DNA from: Conidiobolus incongruus B7586
Taxonomy: Eukaryota; Entomophthoromycota; Entomophthoromycetes; Entomophthorales; Conidiobolaceae
Length of the DNA: 17,534 nucleotides
Direction of reading: 5' to 3'
NCBI GenBank assembly: GCA_000697335.1
Contig: JNEM01008145.1
Span: 1 to 17,534 of the forward strand
The notes under the pieces were generated by a model. That model was not told where the DNA came from. It made no database searches and saw nothing but the letters and a program-made list of their open reading frames with translations. Positions 1 to 8,820 of this stretch are shown piece by piece; positions within the stretch are counted from its first letter, which is position 1, and every line of letters begins with the position of its first letter. A program made the position numbers and the translations under genes.

Positions 1-1500
1 TTAATTTTATATTTTATGTTAAATTTTATAAATTTATTAGTATTATTATTTAATTTAAAATTATATCATTATTTAATTTCTGTAATAATAATATAAAAAA
101 AATTATTTTTATTAATTTTATTTAGAATATTATCTCATTTAGAAATAAATTAAATTTTTAAAATATATTCATCTTTTTCCAATTTTAATAATATGATATA
201 TATATATATATATATTTAATATCAAATTAAATAATATAGAATATTAATATTCTTTTGTTATAATATTTTATTTCTAATACATACATATGATGTGTCAATG
301 AATTTTCTAATTTTAATATTATAAGTATGATATTGATTCAATTTTCAAAATTTATTAATAAATATGAGTACCTTCTATAGGATATCTTATATTTAATTTA
401 TTATTTTATTTTATTATCAATCAATAATTTTATTAATTTATCTTAATTTAACCAATTTTAAAATCCCCGAAAATTTAAAGTTTATAAAACGGAATAAATT
501 TTAAACAAAAACAAATATATATTAATTAATTAATTAAATTAAGGGAAAAAATAATGCATAACATTGATAAATTAATTTAATATTGAAATAATTTCTATTT
601 GAAAATTATTTTTGTTTAAAAATAGATTAATATATAATTTAACAATATTTGACATGTCTAGAAAATTGCCATTATGAGGTTCTAGCAAATAAATATTAAG
701 CTTCCAAGGTTACATTTTAGTAGTGGGTCATTTCGCGTTCACTATTCTAAAATCTTTAAAACATTATTCCAATACAGGGATTTTAATAATATGAGTTATA
801 TTGATGTTGACCAAAAGAGCTTTTTCAAAAGCTTTGATTAATATAAACATATATCTCTTATTACTATAGCTACGACATCAGAATAATGCTCTAAAGATCT
901 ACAGTAGTGGCTGCATAATGATCGACTAAAAAATGCAACTTTATAAGCCTAAAAATCTATTTATATCAATTAATAAAAACATTAAATAATCTATAAAAAA
1001 TAATAATATTGGTATGGCTATTCATTATAAACCGATTTAATCAATTTTTTACAAAATTATTTTTAGAATAGCAAAAAAAATATATATTAATCATAGTTTA
1101 ACTAAATTAGGAATTACAGGCGAGAAACAGAATACTCGGTATTGTATTTGTTTTTAGATTATTTTGAATAACATTAGAATTGTGTTCCATAGCTTAATAT
1201 TAATAATATTTTTACTCTTCCATTAGTTTTAAGAGAAAAATATGCTACCATTAATAAATTAAAATATTTGTTCTTATATATTGGAATCGTCAATATAAAT
1301 CGTTAAATTAATTTCCTAAAATAATAGAACCAGTGATTAAATACATATACCTGTTTGCTTTTAAGATTTTATCAATTATACTAATACCATTTAAATTTTA
1401 TCAATTATTATCTTCTGTTACACATATAGAACTAGATCCAAATCATTGATTAAATTAAATACTTTGGGCAAAATTAAATAGACATGATATCATGCATTTA
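1..1500. other. AT-rich non-coding stretch, no gene seen
   Basis: No frame of useful length and no RNA gene could be recognised here. The stretch is dominated by A and T, with an (AT) run at 196-215. Positions of roughly 640-1000 look somewhat richer in G and C than their surroundings, which could be the remains of something older, but no family could be assigned by eye. Confidence 0.6.
196..215. repeat. (AT)10 microsatellite
   Basis: Twenty bases of uninterrupted alternating A and T. This is a simple repeat, expected by chance and slippage in such AT-rich DNA. Confidence 0.85.
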
Positions 1501-1525
1501 AAGTTGATAACCTTTATATAATTTT

Positions 1526-1602
1526 GCGGTTCAGGCGCTTTACATTGAAGCTGCCACTTTGTAAATTGGTAACTTGAACTAGGGAGTTTATTGAATATAT
1601 AT
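1526..1602 (+). promoter_or_regulatory. Promoter of the 1669-1989 gene: GC element plus TATA-like box
   Basis: A GC-containing element, CAGGCGCTTT, lies at 1532-1541, preceded by GCGGTT at 1526-1531 and followed by CTGCCAC at 1551-1557. A TATA-like box (TATATAT) lies at 1596-1602, inside the palindrome GAATATATATTC. The GC element starts 137 bases and the TATA box 73 bases before the ATG. The same two elements recur at nearly the same distances in front of the three related copies, which is the main support. Function as a promoter is inferred from position and recurrence. Confidence 0.6.
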
Positions 1603-1668
1603 TCAGTAGTAAAGAACTCAAAATATCTTCATACTAACGTTTTTAAATTAACTAAATATTTTTACAAT

Positions 1669-1989
1669 ATGAAGCTTTCCTTATTATTATTACCTTTAAT
1701 GGTTTACTCAATGCCTCATGAAGATCATAATAGTGTTGATTTCCAGAATCATAAGCCTGGTAGTGGTAATCTCTTGGGTAACGTATACATGCATACTCTC
1801 GGTCATTTCGTCAGTGATTTTCCACAATATCTCGGAACCCTTGCTAAAGGTGATGTGATGGGATTCGCTGGAGATCTTCTCAAGTTTGTAGTATACCACA
1901 ATCCTATTAATCTACTAGCTGATTTTGGTGGAGGTCAGCTTTTGAATGCTGTAAGTGGTGGAAATAATGGTGGTGGTCATCAGCATTGA
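1669..1989 (+). CDS. Small secreted His/Gly-tailed protein, copy A (106 aa)
   Basis: The product is a 106-residue, cysteine-free protein of a family I do not recognise. Residues 1-14 form a signal peptide (Met-Lys, a Leu-rich core, probable cleavage after Ser14), so it is probably exported. The core (about residues 28-93) starts with HKPGSG, then has YMHT-x-GH (His42 and His46, four apart), D-x-P-x-Y (50-54), a GD at 61-62, YHNPINL (76-82) and DFGGGQLLN (85-93). The Gly/Asn-rich tail ends HQH. The start at 1669 is preferred: the frame is open further upstream, but the first ATG is at 1669, it places the signal peptide at the N-terminus, and it aligns with the starts of the paralogues. By hand count the core is 46/66 identical to copy C. 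It converges on copy B, about 3 kb away. The spaced histidines could bind a metal, but no function is established. Confidence 0.88.
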   Translation: MKLSLLLLPLMVYSMPHEDHNSVDFQNHKPGSGNLLGNVYMHTLGHFVSDFPQYLGTLAKGDVMGFAGDLLKFVVYHNPINLLADFGGGQLLNAVSGGNNGGGHQH

Positions 1990-2134
1990 ATGTCAATGTG
2001 ATCGAAACCCTCTTAGCTCATGCTTTATCTTTCTGAAAATTCGATAGCTTTTATTCAACTATCTTTTTATGATACACTCAAATTTCAGTTAATATAAATA
2101 ATATCACAAATCTTCTAATTACTGATTAATAATT

Positions 2135-2140
2135 AATAAA
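2135..2140 (+). terminator. Possible polyadenylation signal (AATAAA) for copy A
   Basis: An AATAAA hexamer lies about 145 bases after the stop codon of copy A. In DNA this AT-rich the hexamer is common by chance, so only its position supports the call. Confidence 0.3.
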
Positions 2141-4829
2141 TGAAATTTCAATTCAATTAATACATTCCAATCAAGTATATTATTCATTTTACAAGTTTTA
2201 CATTTAATTATCCAATCCATGTTTAAATTCAAAAAGTTAAACAAAACCTATCCAAAAATTTGGTAATTTTATAGAAATGAAATTGATTAATATTAAATTA
2301 ACAAAAGAGCTAATAAAATATTTGATCATTATTGAAAGAATAATTGATTATAAATTGAAAATCATAAATTATAGCAACTATATATATTAATTCATTATTT
2401 ATTTTCACCAGTTTAAAAGTAGTTTAATATATTCTTTAAATATATATATTGATTATAATTTGAAATCATATATATATAACTATTGAATTTGAAAAATATG
2501 CATAATTATATCCATTTATATATTTGGTATATAAACACTATATAATACAATATAATATACTATAATATTTGTATTTATCTTTATATAATAATGGAATATA
2601 TTTTAAACTATGAAAAATTAATAGTTAATTTATATTTAACAAATTTATTATCAAAATTTAAATTACCATATATTATAATTTATTTAAATTTATATTATAT
2701 ATAGTGATCATCATATAAATATTTTTTTCTTTATTTTTTATAATTTCAGTATAATAAATAATTAATTATCTATTATTAATATTTATTAATTAAAACTTTA
2801 TTTGATTGTTATTTAAATATATAATATATATAAATATAAATTTTATAGTGAAAATATTAAAAAAATTAATAATAATATAAAATTGCAAAGAAATACTTTT
2901 TGAAGATTATTATGAAATGTTATATAATAATTTAACAATATTAATTAAATATCTATATTTATTAAAAACTCTATAAAATTAATTTTGACTAATTTTTCTT
3001 TGTTATATATCCAATTTATTTTAAAAAATTCATATACACTTTTTAAAACATGAAATACATGAAGTGATTAGCAAATGTGAAAATTATTATATTATTTTAA
3101 TTTTACCACAAATATATAAATATCGAATAAATGTACCTTAGAGTATATTAATCATTTATTTATGCGTTTCCAATCTACATATAATATTTATGAATTTTTT
3201 AATTTCAATTTCCTTATTTCATAATTCTTAAATTGCCAACTGGTAAATAAAAACATTGATAAATAATATGGGAAATTTTTTTGAGGTAAAAGTTATTTTT
3301 TGATATATGTTTGAATATTATTTGTGAAATATGGCTAATAGTTGTTTTAATAATACTTTTAATAGCCCATTATTATACTGTCTCCATTACAATTAATTTT
3401 TAATTTTGAATTTGTAATAGCTTTCATTATTATAATTTAATCACTACAGACTTGAATATTTTAACAACACGAAATTTAGATAATACAATTTTTATTCCTT
3501 GATATAAACTTACCTTGAATTTAATATTAATAGAACATTGATAATTATATAATTTTCAGCTCAGTATACTAAAGTATTTGTGTTGAGTTCCCTCTAATTT
3601 ATTTGTAAAAATATCAATAAAGTAAGCCTTTATCTTAATATTGACTCTCAGTGTTTACTAATTATTAAATCAAATTCTTATGTTAAAATATATTTGATTT
3701 GATGTAAAGCAATTATTGTAATTTAAATTTTATTCCAGTAATTATTATAATCTCTAACTCCTAAACTAATTAAAAAATTTTATATCTATTTCATTAGCCC
3801 TTGTGTTAATCTTTTCTTTATATAAAAAAATGTTAATTTACCATATCGCCATTGATTATAGATTTCTATAATATTTAATCAACTCAGACTATATATTGCT
3901 CTTAAAAGTTATTCTAAATAAAAAATGTAATTCATGAGATGTCTTAATTTATTCTAAGAATATAATAAAATATAACATTTAAAACTTTTCTAATTATAAA
4001 AAATAATGTAGTAAATTATGATATATTGATGTTTTAATAGGCAAACTTAAAATGGTTCAACTAATGCATTTCAATGGCAAAATGCCCAACTTGGCCTATC
4101 TTAATAAAATCAAGTTTGATTATAATATAATTAGGATAAACTCTGATAAATTTGAACCGAGTCCTTAAATCTATTTTTATCTAATTACTTGGATATGCAG
4201 CATGCTTCAAATGTGGCAAAATTTAATGATAGAGTAATATACTGATGCATAACTAATAATATCCATTATTTTCGCCTTATCTCATGTGATTTGAAGTGAT
4301 TAAAACTAATCAATACAAGAAACAACGGGACAATTGTTAACGGTAATTAATCACACGTCATTAAAATAAGAGCGTCATTAGTGTTTTAATAATATCTCTC
4401 AAACAAATATGTTGCATAATAATAAAATTAAATTGTTACATGTTTAGTTTGCTCATATTTACTATCAAAAATATTAATCTTTAAGCAAAAAATATGTTAT
4501 AGATATTAGAATTTTAGAAAACCGTTATATTAAATGTGCTGAAAAAGATAATATACTTAATTTGGATTTATAAAACTTACTGATTAATGACAAGGATCTA
4601 TTAATGGTATATCGTTGTTAGATAAATAAAAATGAATAACTATATATTTTTATAAATCGAATCAAAATAAAATTAATTTAGACATTTCCGATATTTAAAT
4701 TCAATGTATTTAAACTACATAATTAATATTGTTTTCATAATTTAGTGTATCCAATATAGTATCTGTGGAGTGAATATTAATTTTTATCAAGAGTTGAATA
4801 AAATTCAGATAGTTTTTATACTTAAGTTG
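2141..4829. other. AT-rich non-coding stretch between copies A and B
   Basis: No gene, tRNA or recognisable mobile element was seen in this interval of nearly 2.7 kb. Reading it for the family's conserved DNA (for example the YHNPIN region) gave no further degenerate copy by eye. A direct repeat of CGTCATTA occurs near 4357 and 4372. Confidence 0.55.
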
Positions 4830-4835
4830 TTTATT
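4830..4835 (-). terminator. Possible polyadenylation signal for copy B
   Basis: AATAAA on the minus strand, about 100 bases after the stop of copy B. Chance occurrence is likely in this composition. Confidence 0.3.
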
Positions 4836-4933
4836 GATTTGAATTACTGGAGTTTGATAGTCGTTATTTGATTTACTCTCTCCTATATTTGTTTACATTC
4901 GTATGATTTCAAAATTTGATTGCAAGTAATCGA

Positions 4934-5284
4934 TTAATGATGGTGACCACCGCTACCACCACTGTTACCACCACTGTTACCGCCGCTGTTGCCTCCCATA
5001 AGACCTCCAACTCCAGCTGTAAAATCTTGGATCAAATTGATAGGATTATGATACATTGTGAATTTAGCAAGGTTAGACACGGCTCCACCAATATCACCTG
5101 AAGCCATCTGACCAATATATTTAGGAAAATCGTTAATAAAGTGACCTATAGTGTGCATATACAAATTTCCAAGAGGATTTCCAGATCCAGGTTGATGATT
5201 CAACAACACACCAGTTTCGTCAGGAGTGGGGATGGCAGCAATAGTTGAAATGAGAGCTAAGGAAGAGATTTGGAAAAACTTCAT
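4934..5284 (-). CDS. Small secreted His/Gly-tailed protein, copy B (116 aa)
   Basis: A paralogue of copy A. Residues 1-17 or so form a signal peptide (MKFF followed by a hydrophobic stretch ending in STIAA). The mature part has no cysteine. The core begins with HQPGSG (30-35), then LGNLYMHTIGH (38-48; His44 and His48), D-x-P-x-Y (52-56), GD at 63-64, YHNPINL (78-84) and a DF at 87-88. Copy B departs from A and C after this point: the GGGQLLN segment is replaced by a Gly-rich stretch, then three GGNS repeats (97-108), GGSGG and a terminal HHH. The ATG at 5284 is the first in frame and gives a clean signal peptide. Residues 90-116 look like a flexible linker ending in a short His cluster. Its promoter matches those of the other copies. 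Function unknown; surface or secreted metal binding is one possibility. Confidence 0.88.
   Translation of the reverse strand: MKFFQISSLALISTIAAIPTPDETGVLLNHQPGSGNPLGNLYMHTIGHFINDFPKYIGQMASGDIGGAVSNLAKFTMYHNPINLIQDFTAGVGGLMGGNSGGNSGGNSGGSGGHHH
4946..4996 (-). repeat. 12-bp coding minisatellite (GGNS repeats)
   Basis: Three tandem 12-base units encode GGNS (4961-4996), followed by a related GGSGG segment (4946-4960). The units differ only at a few wobble positions. The repeat keeps the reading frame, so gain or loss of units would change tail length without breaking the gene. Confidence 0.8.
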
Positions 5285-5343
5285 TATTAATTAAATGCTG
5301 TTGATAATTCTTAATTGAAAATCATTAAAGAAAATGGATTTGT

Positions 5344-5412
5344 TTATATATCAAACAGAGTATGACGCTTACTTTGCTCAATGACATGTGGCAATATAAA
5401 CAAAAGCGCCTG
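5344..5412 (-). promoter_or_regulatory. Promoter of copy B: GC element plus TATA-like box
   Basis: On the minus strand CAGGCGCTTT occupies 5412-5403, followed after eight bases by TTGCCAC (5394-5388). A TATA-like box, TATATAAA, runs 5351-5344. Distances to the ATG are 128 and 67 bases. The ten-base element is identical to the one before copy A, and the spaced YTGCCAC is also shared. Binding factor unknown. Confidence 0.6.
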
Positions 5413-6204
5413 TATCCTCTATTCGATAAGTATTTTCAATTCAAATGTGTCAAATCAGAAAAATTTTACATTGAAATAAGCCCGTTCACATAGACTAATT
5501 AAGGATAGGATTAAAGTCAAGTTGTGAGTTTGAATTTCGATTATTTTTATTAAGATTATTGAGATTATAAATGATAAAAATATTTGTTACAATATTATTA
5601 TAATTTCAAATAAAAATTAATGTATTATCCATAATACTACTAATCATAAATTAATCTTTTTAATTATATATATTGAATAATTGAAACCAATTTTGATAAT
5701 AAATGTTGATTTTCTCAGGTATATTCTCAGACTTTAATAAACCCAAAAATTATTTTGTGCATATTGGATATAATAGATATAGTACAAAAATTTCTAATTA
5801 ACAAAAAACTCACAAATAATTGTCAGATGAATTTGAAAATGCTACATGGCGCCTTAGGCTTAATTGTTATTTATTCTTTTATTGGAATGTAGAAGTTTCC
5901 CAATAACATTAATTAATTCCACTTACCTTTTGAATTAAAATAACAGTTGCCCAATTGGTTAAGGGAAATTATTTGATCTTGGTATGCTAATCAGTAGAAT
6001 TTTGGATCTCATTAGGATACAATATTTGATGATTAATATAACAAAAATTAAAATATATATTATATTATTTTAACTTCAAATAGTGATGAAACGATTTATT
6101 CGAAATATAAATAAAAATGATATGTAAATCGATTGTCTTTATGAATATAATTAATAATAAATTAATATTGTTTAATTTCTATAATTGAAAATGAATGCAT
6201 ATAA
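5413..6204. other. AT-rich spacer between copies B and C
   Basis: No gene or RNA gene was recognised here. The stretch separates the copy B promoter from the 3' flank of copy C. Confidence 0.5.
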
Positions 6205-6210
6205 TTTATT
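6205..6210 (-). terminator. Possible polyadenylation signal for copy C
   Basis: AATAAA on the minus strand, about 166 bases after the stop of copy C. A second hexamer at 6330-6335, about 41 bases after the stop, is an alternative. Neither is more than a positional guess in AT-rich DNA. Confidence 0.25.
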
Positions 6211-6375
6211 AAGAATAATAATTAAAAAAATAATATTAAGAAGTTGGAATATGAGCTATTCATATAATTTAATGTATTAGCATATCTTTCACGCAATATC
6301 TGTAAATTGGTCAAATTCAAATAATCAATTTTATTGGTCAATTCAAGCATAGTGACACAATTGCGGTCTTCGATA

Positions 6376-6708
6376 TTAGTGACCATTATGACTCCCACCT
6401 TTAATATTATTATTATTATTCCCATTATTCAACAGTTGACCTCCTCCAAAATCTTTTGCTAGATTAATAGGATTGTGGTAAAGTGCAAATTGAGCAAGCT
6501 TGGAAGCAACACCCAAAACATCTCCCTGGGCAAGCTGCGAAACGTATAATGGCGCATCTGAAACTGCATGGCCTAATGTATGCATATATAAATTACCTAG
6601 TAATGACCCATCTCCAGGTTTGTGATCAAGCAATGGTCCATTTTGCGGATTTGGTAGAGAAGAGATTGCAAGAATATTGATGAATAGAGAAAAGCTGAAT
6701 AATTTCAT
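6376..6708 (-). CDS. Small secreted His/Asn-tailed protein, copy C (110 aa)
   Basis: A paralogue of copies A and B and closest in layout to A. A hydrophobic signal peptide covers about residues 1-17 (cleavage near Ser16-Ser17). The mature protein has no cysteine. The core carries HKPGDG (29-34), LGNLYMHTLGH (37-47; His43 and His47), D-x-P-x-Y (51-55), QGD (61-63), YHNPINL (77-83) and DFGGGQLLN (86-94). The tail is an Asn run (98-101, encoded by AAT-type triplets) followed by Gly/Ser and a terminal His. Asn replaces much of the Gly seen in A and B, so tail composition drifts while the final His is kept. The ATG at 6708 fits both the signal peptide and the promoter spacing. No intron is needed. 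Function unknown. Confidence 0.88.
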   Translation of the reverse strand: MKLFSFSLFINILAISSLPNPQNGPLLDHKPGDGSLLGNLYMHTLGHAVSDAPLYVSQLAQGDVLGVASKLAQFALYHNPINLAKDFGGGQLLNNGNNNNNIKGGSHNGH

Positions 6709-6772
6709 AGCTAGCTGATGATATTAATTAGAGAGTATCATATAATTTTAATTCACAAAGCATCAGCACAAT

Positions 6773-6841
6773 TATATATAATAATTAGAAGCTATTTCTT
6801 CCACCAAGTGGGGACTACAAGGCAAATTACAGTAACCGCTG
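6773..6841 (-). promoter_or_regulatory. Promoter of copy C: GC element plus TATA-like box
   Basis: On the minus strand CAGCGGTTAC starts at 6841 and is followed seven bases later by TGCC. TATATATA lies at 6780-6773. Distances to the ATG are 133 and 72 bases. The GC element is a looser match to the CAGGCGCTTT of copies A and B, but it resembles the extra GCGGTT that copy A carries directly before its own element. Confidence 0.5.
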
Positions 6842-7314
6842 AATCCCTTTAAATAAAACATTGTGATCATTTGTAAACTTTGGATTGAAACACTCCGCCG
6901 ATAATTAAATATTGTAACTTAGAAATAACAAATAATATTATGATGTTTAATTATCAAGGTTACTCGATTTAATTACTACCTTTATACACAAATGCTTGAT
7001 TAGAATTTATATGACCTTTAAAATACTTGATATATATAACTTACCATAAATTTTATTTGATTTGATGTTTGAATTATCAGCGAATTTGAAGATCATGAGT
7101 TTGTATTTAGGAATTCGAAGTCACATTATGATTGTTTTGAACCTACAACCTTTATTAGGGAATATTGTATAGATTTTTTTATTACAAATTACTGATTAAT
7201 TAATATTTATAAGATGAAAAAACTACCAGTTATGATGAATAGTGAGTTGCAATCATCGATATTATTAAAGAACTTATCCACATATTAAATTTAGATTATT
7301 TCAAAAATATCATA

Positions 7315-7623
7315 TTAATGTTGATAACTACTTCCATCGCCGCCATTATCCCCGCTAGCTATAGCCTTTACAATTTGACCGCCACCGAAGTCAGAAGCTA
7401 AATTTAAAGGATTATGGTAAAGCGCAAATCCTAATAACTTGTTAATAAAGCCAATGATATCACCTTGTGCAAGCGTGGCAAGATAGTCTGGTACATTACT
7501 GAAATCATGGCCGATTGCATGCATATTCATTATCTATAATACCACCCTCACCAGTTTTATGATTGAGAATATTTCCAAACCCGTTGTAAGCTGGTGCCGA
7601 TATAACACTACAGAAAATTTCAT
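7315..7623 (-). pseudogene. Decayed fourth copy of the secreted protein family (copy D)
   Basis: A 71-codon open frame (7315-7530) matches the family core from MHAIGH through D-x-P-x-Y, QGD, YHNP and DFGGGQ to a Gly/Asp/Ser tail ending YQH. It begins inside the core and has no signal peptide. Upstream similarity continues in a different frame: a stretch reading HKTGEG corresponds to the HKPGSG start of the core, preceded by a signal-peptide-like segment. An ATG at 7621-7623 sits where the family start is expected. About two frame changes separate these parts, so a normal secreted product is unlikely. Conservation of the downstream core and of the promoter spacing suggests the loss is fairly recent. 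Sequencing error, or expression of the short open frame as a cytoplasmic peptide, is possible. I know of no link between this family and any characterised toxin. Confidence 0.75.
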
Positions 7624-7683
7624 ATTATTTCAAATTCGTGAACCAATATGCGAGTTTAGTCTTCTTCGGCCATAATGCGGATC

Positions 7684-7756
7684 TTTTTATATCCTGAGCT
7701 TTGTTTACTTTCGAATCGCCCATTGTTATCCTTGTTATTCGAATAATTGACGCCCG
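7684..7756 (-). promoter_or_regulatory. Retained promoter of copy D: GC element plus TATA-like box
   Basis: On the minus strand CGGGCGTCAA starts at 7756, and TATAAAAA runs 7691-7684. Distances to the ATG at 7623 are 133 and 68 bases, the same layout as the intact copies. A 12-base palindrome, TTATTCGAATAA (7735-7746), lies between the two elements, and a second TTCGAA-like site lies close by. The YTGCCAC element of copies A and B is not seen. Confidence 0.45.
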
Positions 7757-8798
7757 TACCTCAAAATTTTTAATTTTTGATCAAAACTCTTCGACAGTTT
7801 GCTCGTCTTTTATTCCAAATTAGTAAATTTCGGCAATTATTAAAATATATTTTTACTAATTGGTATATTGATAATTCTTTTTTATGATGGAAATATGGCT
7901 CAAACTCCGTATTAATTATTTATTATTTGCCATATATTGGCTGATATTTTAACAATGCTGTTGAGTTTATGGTATATTTTTATTAAATTTTCCATGTTAA
8001 ATGAAATATATTATATTTATTTATGATTTTTAAAATAATAGCTATTTTAATTGAACTGTTTATAGCCTTTCTTACTGTTCAAATTTTGATTACTATCAAA
8101 TTCACCTTTTAATTGAAAGTTATAGAATAGAATGAATATTTCATACAGGACATAAAAATCAAATATATTCACCATTTATTAATAATTATTAAACATTCTA
8201 TATTTTTACATAGTATTAAAAAACTTATAATCGTATTCAATAACATATTATAATGTAATACTCAAGGTTTTCAACAATATTTTAATAAATTTGAAAAAAA
8301 ATTATGGCTATTTCAATTAAACTTGAATCTTGGTTTTAAGTTCATATTATTCGCATATTTTCAATCGAATTTGACTCATTTGAACTCAGTTAACAAACAT
8401 ATTAAATTAATTTTCTCATTATAAATAACTATAAAATATTCAATAATACATACATTAAAATATTAAAAGATAAACTTAATTGTGTTAATGTTTGATTCAA
8501 TAATAGCTTTTACTATACTTTTTCACAGCAATTCTATTTTCAAAATCATCTTAATTACAACGGATCATTGATCGTTTTTGTGACATTCAGTTAAAATATT
8601 AACCGAGTATTTTTTTCCTAAATTAGTTAATACTTATATTTTGAAATATATAGAATAAAAGTGAGATAAAATATTATAAAATAATCTTTTCGAATATCTG
8701 TATCATTCATTTTATATAACATAATAAAACATGTTTGAATAGTATTAAAGATTGATTAGGATTTAGTTGCCTAGTTCATATTTAATAATATACATTAG

Positions 8799-8820
8799 AT
8801 AATAATAATATTATTATTAT
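8799..8820. repeat. 22-bp perfect palindrome of AAT/ATT triplets
   Basis: An (AAT)n run turns into (ATT)n without a spacer, giving an 11+11 base palindrome. It is a simple-sequence structure that could extrude a cruciform. No function is implied. Confidence 0.7.

Noticed and set aside
640-1000. Possible remnant of an old mobile element
   Set aside because: Slightly richer in G and C than its flanks, but no frame, terminal repeat or recognisable domain could be seen.
1591-1668. N-terminal extension of copy A by 26 residues
   Set aside because: The extended frame begins at TTG, covers the TATA-like box, and would bury the signal peptide. The first ATG at 1669 matches the paralogues.
1708-1899. 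Minus-strand frame of 63 codons
   Set aside because: Antisense of copy A.
4916-5101. Plus-strand frame of 61 codons
   Set aside because: Antisense shadow of copy B; its Thr-rich sequence arises from the GGNS repeat read on the other strand.
6222-6425. Minus-strand frame of 67 codons overlapping the end of copy C
   Set aside because: Out-of-frame shadow over the Asn-run region and 3' flank, with no family motif or signal peptide.
6483-6680. Plus-strand frame of 65 codons
   Set aside because: Antisense of copy C, whose core is strongly conserved on the other strand.
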